Positions 18,831 through 29,200 of a DNA stretch of 57,286 nucleotides are shown piece by piece. Each line of letters begins with the position of its first letter. The stretch's first letter is position 1. The notes beneath the pieces were generated by a model that did no database searches, was not told the origin of the DNA, and worked only from the letters and a program-made list of their open reading frames with translations. Source of the DNA: Treponema sp. (GTDB lineage: Bacteria; Spirochaetota; Spirochaetia; Treponematales; Breznakiellaceae); assembly GCA_009777535.1 (NCBI GenBank), contig WRLP01000018.1, positions 1-57,286 of the forward strand, in the 5' to 3' direction. The position numbers and the translations under genes are program-made.

Positions 18831-19071
18831 GCGCTGACGAATAGGAAACCACGCCGTAATCGCACGCCGCGTTAGGTGACATACCCCCTAAATTGGTTGA
18901 AAAGGATTATATAAATACCGAGGGAAGTAAATAAAATGGAGAGAGTGATAAGCAGATAAAGAAAGGCAAGCCTATATTGCATCTTAGCCCCGAATTTAAG
19001 CATCTTACTTAAAATTATATTCTCATTGGGGGTATTTGCATCTATAATTTCACCAATTACAGGAGGAAAAA
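18831..19071. other. Non-coding AT-rich stretch before small envelope gene
   Basis: No convincing ORF. It holds a loose inverted pair, ATACCCCC near 18890 with GGGGGTAT near 19028, and an AGGAGG ribosome site just before ATG 19072. Base composition shifts here from moderate GC to AT-rich and stays so up to about 21400. Confidence 0.5.
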
Positions 19072-19548
19072 ATGAAAAAATTATTTTTTTTGCTGGTATT
19101 GGTATTTTTAATGTCGTCTTTCTCTTATAGTCAGACCTTCTTAATTCGCCCCGACGCGGGTATTGGTTATCTCTCTGCTGATGATATTAGCGGGTGGGCT
19201 GCTAATTATGGGTTAAAAATACATCTATCTGCAAATGAGTTTCAACGGTATGGTTTAATTGTTAATCATTTATTTATCCCGAGCAATGATCAAGTATCGT
19301 ACTTATGTACAGGGTTAATGATAGAACAGGTAATGTTTAAATATTTCAATATGGGAATTGGATCAATAGGTTATATTAACCTTGTCAAAACAGGTGAAAA
19401 TATATTTGGCATTTATTCACATTTAGGATTTGAGTATAATTTATCTAAATATATTAATATTCTCGCTTCATATAGAAGCGATTTTATTTTTAGAAAATCG
19501 CTTACTCAGTATAATGCGTTCTTATTTGGGATAGGTATTATGATATGA
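19072..19548 (+). CDS. Small secreted envelope protein, possibly beta-barrel
   Basis: 158 aa with a clear signal peptide (LFFLLVLVFLMSSFSYSQ). The mature part alternates aromatic and polar residues and ends in FGIGIMI, compatible with a small eight-strand barrel, but no family is recognised. AGGAGG precedes the ATG. Codon use is much more AT-rich than in the flanking genes. The stop overlaps the next start (ATGA at 19545). Confidence 0.7.
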   Translation: MKKLFFLLVLVFLMSSFSYSQTFLIRPDAGIGYLSADDISGWAANYGLKIHLSANEFQRYGLIVNHLFIPSNDQVSYLCTGLMIEQVMFKYFNMGIGSIGYINLVKTGENIFGIYSHLGFEYNLSKYINILASYRSDFIFRKSLTQYNAFLFGIGIMI

Positions 19549-20369
19549 AGAAACAAATTATCTTTCCACTCGTTCTATGGCTTTTTTTTATGACCATTGC
19601 ATTATCACTTGGTTTAACAATCCATTTGTTTTATTTATTTAATTTTACATATATCGGGACATGTGTTGCCATCGGCTTATTTTTTCATATGAAAAAGTAT
19701 AAATATGCACGGCTTATAGTGCTATTTGCAGTTGGATTATATATGTTTTTATATCTTGGGGTAATATCAAATGAAAATATGCAGATAGAAGGATTTTGGA
19801 TTCTTTTATTTAATGGTGTATTTTATGCTGCTGTTCTGCATTATTTAATTGCAAAAATATTTGGTCCTTTGCTTTTTGGCAGGGCTTGGTGTGGTTATGC
19901 TTGTTGGACTGCAATGATACTTGAATTATTGCCTTATAAAATTCCTCAAAATCCAAGAAAAAACATAGGTTACATTAGGTACATTGTTTTTGCTGTATCT
20001 TTGATTTTTGGTATCATCCTATTCTTAAAGCAAGTTCCTTATATGGGTAATGTAATGTTTTGGTGTTTTATCGCGGGAAATATTCTATATTATGTGACGG
20101 GTATTACACTTGCACTTCTTCTCAAAGATAATAGAGCATTTTGTAAATATATTTGTCCAATAACTGTTTTTCTTAAACCCGCAAGCTATTTTGCATTACT
20201 TCGTGTTAAAATAAATATTGATAAATGTATTTCATGTAATAAATGCAAAAAGGTTTGTCCTATGGATGTAGACATGATGGTTAATTCAAGGAAACGCGTT
20301 AATGGAACGGAATGCATTCTTTGTTTGAATTGTATTGAAGAATGTCCTCAAAAAGCATTACATAGTTAA
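19545..20369 (+). CDS. NapH-like membrane ferredoxin (two 4Fe-4S clusters)
   Basis: 274 aa. About six membrane helices, with the GRAWCGYACW motif on a loop as in NapH/CcoG-type proteins, then a C-terminal ferredoxin domain with two cluster motifs, CISCNKCKKVCP and CILCLNCIEECP. NapH-type proteins pass electrons from the quinone pool or support cofactor maturation; the redox partner here is unknown because no reductase is nearby. Translationally coupled to the gene before it; AT-rich codon use as in its neighbours. Confidence 0.85.
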   Translation: MKKQIIFPLVLWLFFMTIALSLGLTIHLFYLFNFTYIGTCVAIGLFFHMKKYKYARLIVLFAVGLYMFLYLGVISNENMQIEGFWILLFNGVFYAAVLHYLIAKIFGPLLFGRAWCGYACWTAMILELLPYKIPQNPRKNIGYIRYIVFAVSLIFGIILFLKQVPYMGNVMFWCFIAGNILYYVTGITLALLLKDNRAFCKYICPITVFLKPASYFALLRVKINIDKCISCNKCKKVCPMDVDMMVNSRKRVNGTECILCLNCIEECPQKALHS

Positions 20370-20397
20370 AAAATTTATTATATTATTAAAATAGCAT

Positions 20398-20841
20398 ATG
20401 ATATTAAAGCTTGAGCAAAGAGTATCGCAAAAAGACATTGAAATAACAATAACCTATCCTCAAAAAAACAGGGTAATTGAGCGCCTAGTCTCAATAATAA
20501 AGTCGGTTGATATGCAAATAGAGTGTTATTTGGATGACAGTGTGAAAAATATTAATGTTTCAGACATCTATTATATTGAGAGTCTGGACGAAAAAACAAT
20601 TGTATGTTGTGAAAAGGAAAAATATATTACCAAATACCGCCTGTATCAAATATATGAGAAACTGAAAAGCAAAGGTTTTATTCAAATCAGCAAATATTGC
20701 ATTATAAATGTTAACAAACTTGACAAATTCAGACCCATGAGCAATAGCAGGCTGGAGGCAGTATTATCCAATAAAATATACTTATGTGTTACCAGAAAAT
20801 ATGTTGCTGGTATAAAACAGTTTTTACGGGAGAGTGAATAA
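20398..20841 (+). CDS. LytTR DNA-binding transcriptional regulator
   Basis: 147 aa with a C-terminal LytTR domain: DIYYIESLDEKTIV, FIQISKYCIINVNKL and YLCVTRKYVAGIKQFL are the usual beta-strand and recognition segments. No receiver domain, so it belongs to the short LytTR regulators paired with a small DUF3021 membrane protein, a two-gene module well known in Firmicutes. It has no strong ribosome site. The DUF3021 gene starts at the base after its stop. Confidence 0.9.
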   Translation: MILKLEQRVSQKDIEITITYPQKNRVIERLVSIIKSVDMQIECYLDDSVKNINVSDIYYIESLDEKTIVCCEKEKYITKYRLYQIYEKLKSKGFIQISKYCIINVNKLDKFRPMSNSRLEAVLSNKIYLCVTRKYVAGIKQFLRESE

Positions 20842-21261
20842 TTGAAACAAACTATTATTGGCATTATGGTAGTCACAGGCGCCGCATTGGTCATTCTGGC
20901 TGTTTTTTCAATACTTTTCAGCGGGGAAACTGAGATAATTAATGCCCGCGTGGTTTTGGAGATTTTCCTTACAAATATAGTGATTCATATTCCCGGATAT
21001 TTTTTGCGGGGGAAATTGGAGATCCGGAATTACATTCTGGTGCATTTTATTAATATTAGCTATTTAATTCTTGTACTGGTTATATTCGGGCTGATATTTG
21101 ATTGGTATTCCGCAATACCGGTATGGCTTCTTATTGCAATGGCTATTGTAATTCACTTATTCGTCTGGATAATTTTTTCTACCAAAATCAAAAGAGATTC
21201 AGCGGAAATGAACGAATTATTGCAAAAATTAAGGGAAAAACAGAGCAATACTGAATCTTAG
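20842..21261 (+). CDS. DUF3021 membrane protein
   Basis: 139 aa from a TTG start immediately after the LytTR stop, with GGGAGAG upstream at 20828-20834. Four membrane helices and a polar C-terminal tail fit DUF3021. In LytTR/DUF3021 modules the membrane protein is thought to hold back or sense for the regulator; this follows from family knowledge and is not shown here. Last gene of the AT-rich insert. Confidence 0.85.
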   Translation: MKQTIIGIMVVTGAALVILAVFSILFSGETEIINARVVLEIFLTNIVIHIPGYFLRGKLEIRNYILVHFINISYLILVLVIFGLIFDWYSAIPVWLLIAMAIVIHLFVWIIFSTKIKRDSAEMNELLQKLREKQSNTES

Positions 21262-21449
21262 CATCGGATATATGCATGCCTCTTTCATGTCAATTTTTAC
21301 AATTTTAGTCTGTCAATTCTTTCAAATTATTTTGTATTGTTTGTTACAAAAATATAAATAAACTCCTGAGCAAATAGAATATATGGAGTACGGGGGTACG
21401 TCATATAACAGGTCTGTTTACGCATCGCCGCCTTCCGGTGTAGCTCCCC
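21262..21449. other. Non-coding stretch with 28-bp palindrome
   Basis: No gene seen. At 21380-21407 TATATG and GTAC pair with GTAC and CATATA around GGGG, with two-base bulges. It may be a terminator for the LytTR/DUF3021 transcript or the left edge of the element that follows. Confidence 0.5.
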
Positions 21450-21740
21450 CTACGCAAGCGTTTCACTACTTTGATAATTGCAGAAAGATGCCCAATAAAA
21501 TACTTGAGGGGTGCCTGTGGCAAAAACGCCGCCCCCGCGCGGCACTCGCTTCTGCACAGCAACAAGCTGTGCAGATGACTAATGCCACATGGTGTGGCGC
21601 TAAATAAAGGCCGTTGATAAGATAAAGGCGCGAAGGCTTTAGCCTGAGCGGCGCGCCCGGATTTTTTTGGCCACAGGCAGGCCCCCCAAGAATTATCTTT
21701 AGGCATCTTTCTGCTTTTACCATAGCCGTGGAAAAGCTAA
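21450..21740. repeat. MITE-like inverted-repeat element, right boundary of AT-rich insert
   Basis: Arms 21454-21527 and 21661-21736 are an imperfect inverted repeat of about 75 bp; shared words include GCAGAAAGATGCC and GCCTGTGGC. The 130-bp centre has its own hairpins: CTGCACAGC with GCTGTGCAG at 21552-21574, GCCACATGGTGTGGC, and GGCGCG with CGCGCC. No real ORF inside. The outermost 18 bases match the palindrome at 18671 in inverted orientation, and the element touches the stop codon of the UPF0164 gene. Confidence 0.7.
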
Positions 21741-23014
21741 AATTCCAGGTTTTGCACATCCGTTATGCGCTGCTCAAGCGCCTCGCGGCGGTTCAGGAAA
21801 GCTAGTCCCTCTTTTGCAGGATCGAATCTGGGGTTTAGCGAAAGCGTCTCTTCCCAATAGTACCTTGCCTCACCGAAATCTCCGCGGGAATAGGATTCCA
21901 GACCCAGGAGATAAAGCTCGTCTATACGATCGGATATTTGTTTCCTGCCGCCATCGCCCAGATCAAGGCGTACTCCGAGACTGATCCTGTTCAGTGGCTG
22001 CAACTGGGTAACAAGATCCAGAGTATAGTTAATGTCTATCGAAATTTTATCAAGATTTACGGCGCTGCCTACTGTAAGCCGGCTGCTTCCCGCCTTGAAC
22101 ATAATTCCGCCGTGCATAGACAAAAAGCCGGTTACATTTACCGAAGCGCCAAAAGCCATGTAGGGTTTTTCCGACAGATCAGGGTCGATCATGTTAACAG
22201 GCAGATAAAAATCAAACGCAAAGAGAATGGGCCGCAATGGACTGTAAGACATGGCTGCGCATGCGACCGTAGGCAGGGGCTCGTCTATCGCCGGAGGCCC
22301 CAAATTTCGCATAGTCAGTGCCACGGAAGTATTTTTGTCCCGCGAGCTGTAAAATTTAAACAGATTAAACCGGGTCAACATGCCGACATCCGCCATTCCC
22401 ATTACCGCAGATTGTTCCCAGCCGGAATTCGCGATTATTTTGTCCTCGCTATCAGTAAAATCCGGCATTACACGGAATGCTCCTTTCAGATTTACCCCTG
22501 CCGAAATTCCGGAAAAATAATAGCCCGAAAGAAAGTTATAGGAGGCATTCAGAATAACAAGCCCCTCAGAATAATAGCCGTTGGAAACCCGTTCGCCGTA
22601 AAGATTGTACTCGGTAAAAGGGGTATACATCCATTTTGCGCCTGCTCCAATGCCCAAATTTCCAAATCGTGTCGCATAAACAATGCCTTCCAGCATGGTA
22701 TCCGCTATCCAGTTGTTATGAAAAAAGGCCAGTTCAGACTTTGAAAGCATGGAAGACCCGGCAGGATTGAATTCTATAAAGGAAATATCATCGCAAACGG
22801 CGGTAAATGCAGTCCCCATGCCCTCTGAGTGGCCGCCCATGGGCACATTAAGCACCGGAAAGGCAGTAAGGCCGGCATTTTCGTCCAAACCGTAAATATT
22901 GTCCAGATAATCAGCAATGTCCCCGTAATTATCTTGCCGCTCCTGAGCGCCCGTGCCAGGGGCTGCGAAAATGGGAAAAATTACAAAAAAAAGCACGATT
23001 ATCCGTCGAGGCAT
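21737..23014 (-). CDS. UPF0164 / FadL-like outer-membrane protein
   Basis: 425 aa from ATG 23014 (MPRRIIVLFFVIFPIFAAPG, a good signal peptide); a GTG at 23038 would add eight residues. The segment MGGHSEGMGTAFTAVCDDI followed by NPAG is the signature of the UPF0164 paralogue family of Treponema, which resembles FadL-type transport barrels. The last 50 residues form a TPR-like helix pair (YSRGDFGEARYYWEETLSLNP), an added periplasmic tail. The AGGAAG before ATG 23014 is unusually close to the start. Confidence 0.85.
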   Translation of the reverse strand: MPRRIIVLFFVIFPIFAAPGTGAQERQDNYGDIADYLDNIYGLDENAGLTAFPVLNVPMGGHSEGMGTAFTAVCDDISFIEFNPAGSSMLSKSELAFFHNNWIADTMLEGIVYATRFGNLGIGAGAKWMYTPFTEYNLYGERVSNGYYSEGLVILNASYNFLSGYYFSGISAGVNLKGAFRVMPDFTDSEDKIIANSGWEQSAVMGMADVGMLTRFNLFKFYSSRDKNTSVALTMRNLGPPAIDEPLPTVACAAMSYSPLRPILFAFDFYLPVNMIDPDLSEKPYMAFGASVNVTGFLSMHGGIMFKAGSSRLTVGSAVNLDKISIDINYTLDLVTQLQPLNRISLGVRLDLGDGGRKQISDRIDELYLLGLESYSRGDFGEARYYWEETLSLNPRFDPAKEGLAFLNRREALEQRITDVQNLEF

Positions 23015-23163
23015 CTTCCTATAGTATATATCGGACACTTAATAAAAAATAGCAATAATTTGTATATGGAGCCTGTTTTTCCGATACTATAATATAGTGA
23101 TTTTCTCATTTTTCTTGTATAAGTGTAGTATCGCCTCTGGAAGGTGTTAAAATTATAGAACAG

Positions 23164-26100
23164 GTGTTAATTGTGCCAAAAGGCCGAAAACCGGTAAAAT
23201 TTTCCCTAAAAATACTGATGTTTTGCGTTTTTGTGCCCTTATGGTTTATGGTAAGCCTTCCGGCTGCTTATGCCGCCGGAAGACAGGATCAAGCGCTGGC
23301 CAGAGCAGATGAACTGATACATGAAAAGCGTTACGACGATGCTATTGTGATTTTAAGCGGCTTTTCAAGGCGTAATCCGGTATATTTTGACCAGGCCCAG
23401 AGGCGCCTGCGGCAGATTTACCGCGCACGGGACGAATTTAATCGCGTTGGGGAAGAGCTGGTTGATACCTTATTGAATGAGCCCGAAAATTCGGAAAAGA
23501 TACTCGACCTGACAAGGCATCTTGAGGAACTGGAAAGCAGCACAAGCCCGCTTTTTATATCCTTTATAACAAGGGTAAGGGAACTTGCGCTTTATAATTT
23601 TAACCGGATGCGCCTGCAGGATATTCTTGTGCGGGCTCGCGCCCAGCTTGATCACGGGGACTTCCATGGGGCGCTTTTGACCTATGCCGGCGGAATGGAT
23701 ATATACCGCGATGAATTTTTTAACGAAGGCTATGGTGAAATTATTGAAAATCAGGTCCGGCGCCAGACGGAAAACATCAATGCTGTGTTAGGTGCATTTT
23801 CCCAGGCAGGCGCTTTGTTAAGAATGGCGGCATCGGAAATGGTGCAGGTTGTTGAATCCGGGCAGGCAGCCAGTTTGGCTGCGGTTTACAGCCGGATGCT
23901 GCCGGTCATGGACAGCTTTATCGAACTGCAGCAGGATCTTTACAATGCAGCCGGCTATTTTGATTATCAGCTTGATATTTTTCAAAACGCCGATCCAAGT
24001 ATCGGGAATCGCAATCATCTTGCGTTCATGATCCGTTTGATACATGGGCGCCCGGGAGAGTCGATTCAGGAGGGGATGCTTGGCGCACTGGAGGGCCACT
24101 GGAACAGTACGGCAGGCCGGATAGAAAATGCAATTACAGAAAAAGCTGAAAACAATTATTCAAACGGCATGGCTGCCTTTCGCGGCAATAACTATATAAC
24201 AACAAGAAATACTCTTGCCGGAACAGATGATTATACCCGCTTTTCCGGCTTACTATTCGGTAAACGTATGCAGCTAAAAGAGGGGGGGAATCCCCGTTCC
24301 GAAAGGATTTTTGATCAGCAAATTTTACCGGAGAATGCCGGACAATTCCTCAGGCTGGAATCCATTAACGGTGCGGGCGTGCATCTTGCGGAAGCCGCGG
24401 ATTTGGGAAGCAGACTGGTACCGCTGCGCTCTTCGAATATTTCCCTGTTTGCAGACTGGCAAAGCGGGGCAGTCAATTCCGGTCGTGCCATGGAGCAGGA
24501 GCAGCAGTCAAGAACAGGTTTTGACGGTTTACAGAATGATCTTAATGGTGTCCTTGCTGCAGTGGAACAAAGGGAAACAGAACTGCGTTTGTATGAAAAC
24601 ATAGCGGAAGAAAGCGGCGATGCTGATTATCTTTTTTACATTGAAGATACAAAAAGCGCTATAGAAAATTTATACTCCATAATCGTTGAAGAAGTCCTCC
24701 GGTCGGCCCGCAGATATTATACGATTGGAAACGGCGATCTTTATCAGTCTCTTACAGCAAGACGTGAAGAACTTGCTGAAGCTAATGTATTTATTCAGGG
24801 GCAGCGCCGTGAAACCGAGGACGGCAATGTTGTTATTGGTTTCTATCCGGCTGAAGGGCTTGCGATACTTGGCCGCATGCTTCAGGCATTGGAAGATGAT
24901 ATTGGCCGCGGAAATAATCTGCTGACTTTATTCAGAAATGAGCAGCCTGTCATACTTGCCGACGGCGGAATTACAGGCCTGCAAACGTCAGCCGTAACGA
25001 CTGTTAATGAGTTAATTGGCCTTAGAACACAGGGGCTTGCTGTTTCCAATGCCGCCCGAAACAGGATTTCCCAGGCCGAAGCCTACAGGCAGGAAGGTGA
25101 GAGGCTGTTCAGGGAGGCGCAGGCCGCCTACACAAGGCAGGCTTTGGAAACTGCCAGGGAGCAGCTTCAGAGAGCCGCCGACCGGTTTAACGATTCCCTT
25201 GCAATACAGGAATCGGCTTCGCTAAGGGCAGACTGGGATAACCGGCTTGTTAACCTTGGACAGGATATCAGCCGTCTGGAAAATGAGATGGTTATCAGGG
25301 ACGTTAGAAACCTTGTAAATAATGCACGCGATACATATTTTGCAGGGAATTTTGAACGTGCCGAAGATTACCTTCTGCGGGCCAGGAGCCGCTGGCAGGT
25401 TACCAATATTGATGAAAACGAGGAAGTTATCTACTGGCTTGGCATTGTACGCGGCGCCCTGTCGCTCCGTTCCGGCCGTGTTATTCTGCCGACCGCCCCC
25501 CTGTATCCAGAAATGAGTCAGCTCCTTAGCGAAGCCAAGAGGAATTATGAAGAAGGCGTCAGGTATATAAACATCGGGCAGCGTTCCAACGGGCTTGCCA
25601 AATTTAGCGAAGCAAGGCAGCAGACCAGGGAAGTAAAACTTATTTTTCCGGTTAACCAGGAAGCCGGAATTCTTGAACTCAGAATGGATCAGTTTATCGA
25701 TCCTGCCGCATTTAACGCATCGTTTGAACAGCGTCTTAGAGACGCCGTAGCCGGCACAAGAAGGCGTTCCCTGGAATCCTTCGCCGATCTTCAAAACCTG
25801 GCGGAAATAAATCCCAGGTATCCGGGAATTGCGGGCATTCTAAGGCAGGCCGAGATTGATATGGGTTACCGGCTCCCGCCGCCAAACCCGCAGAATCTTG
25901 CCCGCTCCAGGGAACTGGCCGCTTCGGCCAGCCGCATTCTGGAAGGAAATATCAGTACACAATATGAAGTTGCCGTTGCTCAGATAAACGAGGCCATTGC
26001 CCTTAACCCGGAAAACATCGAAGCCACGCTGGTTAAAGACAGGCTGCTTACCAGGATGAGCGCTCCGGGTGCAATCGTTCTGAACAGCCAGGATGAATCA

Positions 26101-26244
26101 AATTACCAGCGGGCTGTAAGGGAACTTCAGTCAGGCAACAACCTTATGGCTATGGCGATAGTAGAGCGGCTTTTGCAGAATCCAAATAACCGTAATGTAA
26201 TTAAGCTGATCGAATTACAGCGAAGGATACAGTCTGTATTATGA
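23164..26244 (+). CDS. Large periplasmic TPR-like protein
   Basis: 1026 aa from GTG 23164 (GTG 23173 is an alternative). A basic N-terminus and a signal sequence (LKILMFCVFVPLWFMVSLPAAYA) are followed by almost entirely alpha-helical sequence with TPR-like helix pairs, e.g. ADELIHEKRYDDAIVILSGF near residue 48 and NQINEAIALNPENIEA-like repeats at the end. Long Glu/Arg/Gln-rich stretches suggest solenoid plus coiled coil. It ends in an ATGA overlap with the sensor phosphatase gene, so both are probably made together and may interact in the periplasm. Confidence 0.75.
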   Translation: MLIVPKGRKPVKFSLKILMFCVFVPLWFMVSLPAAYAAGRQDQALARADELIHEKRYDDAIVILSGFSRRNPVYFDQAQRRLRQIYRARDEFNRVGEELVDTLLNEPENSEKILDLTRHLEELESSTSPLFISFITRVRELALYNFNRMRLQDILVRARAQLDHGDFHGALLTYAGGMDIYRDEFFNEGYGEIIENQVRRQTENINAVLGAFSQAGALLRMAASEMVQVVESGQAASLAAVYSRMLPVMDSFIELQQDLYNAAGYFDYQLDIFQNADPSIGNRNHLAFMIRLIHGRPGESIQEGMLGALEGHWNSTAGRIENAITEKAENNYSNGMAAFRGNNYITTRNTLAGTDDYTRFSGLLFGKRMQLKEGGNPRSERIFDQQILPENAGQFLRLESINGAGVHLAEAADLGSRLVPLRSSNISLFADWQSGAVNSGRAMEQEQQSRTGFDGLQNDLNGVLAAVEQRETELRLYENIAEESGDADYLFYIEDTKSAIENLYSIIVEEVLRSARRYYTIGNGDLYQSLTARREELAEANVFIQGQRRETEDGNVVIGFYPAEGLAILGRMLQALEDDIGRGNNLLTLFRNEQPVILADGGITGLQTSAVTTVNELIGLRTQGLAVSNAARNRISQAEAYRQEGERLFREAQAAYTRQALETAREQLQRAADRFNDSLAIQESASLRADWDNRLVNLGQDISRLENEMVIRDVRNLVNNARDTYFAGNFERAEDYLLRARSRWQVTNIDENEEVIYWLGIVRGALSLRSGRVILPTAPLYPEMSQLLSEAKRNYEEGVRYINIGQRSNGLAKFSEARQQTREVKLIFPVNQEAGILELRMDQFIDPAAFNASFEQRLRDAVAGTRRRSLESFADLQNLAEINPRYPGIAGILRQAEIDMGYRLPPPNPQNLARSRELAASASRILEGNISTQYEVAVAQINEAIALNPENIEATLVKDRLLTRMSAPGAIVLNSQDESNYQRAVRELQSGNNLMAMAIVERLLQNPNNRNVIKLIELQRRIQSVL

Positions 26245-29200
26245 TACCCTTCACTAAAACAAGGGACACGTTTCCACGCTGTGTACTGCTCATCGGATTG
26301 GTTCTCTTTTTATTTACAACGACCCTAAGTGCGCAATCAGATCTTTTTTGGGATAATCCGGTTGTTTTTTCCGGCGCAGGCAGTTTCCCGGTCAGTGCAT
26401 CATCAGACAGTTTTGCCGCTGTTGCCTGGCAGCAAGCCGCCGTAAACAGAAATCCGGGCCTTGCCGCCGATGGATTTATTAGCATCGCCCTGGCTGTAAA
26501 AAATTCCGGCGAAACCTGGAGGCAAAGGGGAATTGTGGCGGGGCCGTATTCATATTCCGGAACGGAGCCTTCGATTTTAAGCCTTGTTATTGATAATCTG
26601 GGCAGGATTATCATTGCTGTGGGTGCATCAGGCAGCGAGACGGAGATACTCATTTCCAGTGACAGGGGGGCGAGTTTTTCCGGCAACAGGGTAAATTTGG
26701 GATCCGAAAATTCCGTTGCTCCGCGTATTTTTGTCCGAGCCGACGGGGGATATATCCTTTTTATAACCAGGGGCCAGGGACAGTCTCTTTCCATCTATTA
26801 CGCTCTTTCCGATGATGGACTTTCCTGGTCGCCGTTTGAACTCTTTATCGACGAGCCAAATCTGCAATTGAATTTTCTGCCGGCACATGGAAGCATTGGA
26901 CAAAGGGACATTGTTTTTTTTCAGTCTCTGGTTACGGGCGAAGATTTTTCTTCGACATTTCAGTTGTTTTTCAAGACCAGCGATGACAACGGTCAAACCT
27001 GGAGCGAATCAAGGCGCTTTTCCTCGTTTCGTGATCCCGTTGTGCAGACACTGGCGTCACCCGACAGGTTTGACAACCAGCGCCCGCATCTTTCAAGATA
27101 CGGAAACGACCTGCTTCTTGTCTGGGAACGGCGTTATATTACAAACCCACCCCAGATATACTCTACCATTATCGGGCAGAATGGAAATATTAACGGGCTA
27201 ATAGAGAGGGTAAACAGTACAGAAGCGTACTGCAATAACCCCATTGGCTTTTTACATGAAGGTTTCCCTATTGTTACATGGTTCGATAACAGCAGGGGGA
27301 ACAACCGTGTTTTTATGGCACGGCATGATGGTTTAACCTGGCAAAATTACGAACTTTCCGGTACATCAGGCGAAGCGTCTTTTGCCAGGCCTGTTGTTGG
27401 CTGGGACGGCATTTCCATTTTTTGGCAGGGAATCTCCGGGGGTGCCGGACGAATATATTCTGTAGAGCCGGATCGTTTTGTTGAAAGACCGAGAATAACC
27501 ACCGGCTATACTCCCGGCAGGCCTTCCCGTTCAGAGCGTGCAAGATATTCCTGGAATATCCCTGCGGATCCTTCCGGTATTCTTGGCTTCTCATGGAACT
27601 GGTCTAAGGACCAGGATGATGAACCGGAAAGACAGGTGATGGTTTACAATACCGGTAGCACTGCAAATCTGAATCTTGACCTTTACGCCCCTGAGGAAGG
27701 CCGGTGGTATTTCAGCGTAATTGCACATGACTTTGCCGGCAACTGGTCTGCGCCTTCCCGTATTGAATACTATAGAAAAACAACACCGCCCGACGCCTTG
27801 ATCCTTATCGAGCCGGCGGTCGATGATCGCGGCTACCTTACTACCAACAGTTTCAGAATGGCCTGGGAACCTTCCAATGAACCGTTTCTTGAAGGATATA
27901 CGTGGAGCCTGCAATATCTGGGGAACACTCCCGGCAGGACACCGGATAATCCTCCATCGCGATTAATGGGAACAGGCAGCACTGTAAGCTATGTTAATCA
28001 GGATGACGGCTATTGGGCATTCTCGGTATCAGCCATTGATCAGGCCGGAAATATCAGTGAAAGATCGAGCATTGTGTTCAGAACAAATAAATTTATTCCC
28101 TATACATCAGTCAGCTATGTTGATTCTTCCCAGGATGAACAGGGTGTGCTGACATTAAGAATAATCGGAAGAGGTTTTGCTACCAACGGTTCTGTTGCCA
28201 GAATTATTCTTGAACCGGAGGATGCTTCCGGATCTTCATCAGAATTCCTGGCCGCCGGCGGAGAATTTATTACTCGCTCCGACCGTGAAATCAGCGGCCT
28301 TGTTATTGATAATCTTGAAGAGGGCCGGTATCGCTTAAGGCTGGAGCATTCTTCAAGGGGCTGGTATACAGCCGAGCAGATAATAACCGCCGGCAGAAGG
28401 GGAACCGTTAAATTCGGCGACTATTTACAGGAATGGAAACCTTACTGGACGCGCAGGGCAGAGCGCAAAGTGCTGCTAAATCCGGGCATGGCGCTTGCCG
28501 CCGTGCTGGTTGTTTTTTGCGTTCTGGGAATGTTCGCCGCGGTGCGCGGTATCGGCGGAGTAATTGCCGAAAGTTCAGCGGTAAAGATGGAAGCGCTTGC
28601 ACTCATTACAGGAGATTTATTGCCTATGGAAAAGAAAAAACAAATTACCAGAATAAAAAAGCGGGGGATTGGCCTGCGTTTCAAACTTGCAGCATATACC
28701 ACTGTACTCGTACTCCTGGTGGTTGTAATGGTTTCCAGTCCTCTGTACTACTTAATGACCAGAACCCAGCGGGAAACCCTGCTGCAGGGATTATGGGATC
28801 GTTCCACGGTATTGCTGGAAGGACTTGCCTCAAGCGCCAGAGCGTATTTACCAGCCGGAAATTTGCTGGAACTGGGTTTTCTTCCTTCGCAGTCAATAGT
28901 CCTTCCAGAAGCCAATTATGTTACGATAACCGGTTTTGGCTCCGGTTCCACAATTTACAACGATCATGTCTGGGCGACAAACGATCGAAATATATTATCC
29001 AAGATCGATACTTCCGAGTTGCAGGAAGGCGTTTCCAGGATACATGACGATCTTAGCCCTGTTCTTGAAGAATTTGGCAGGGAGCTGAATGAAAACGCCC
29101 GCAGAAGTGTGGGGCATATTACTCAAACCATCGCAGAATTGACACAGGAAGGAGTTTCCCTGGCGCTCCGTACAGATGCACGAAGCCTTGAGCGCCTCGA

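Noticed and set aside
18623-18865. ORFs on both strands at the end of the GH57 gene
   Set aside because: Both read through the 160-bp palindrome and mirror each other.
21383-21607. 74-codon ORF across the palindromic element
   Set aside because: Translation of structured repeat DNA, without support from composition or a ribosome site.
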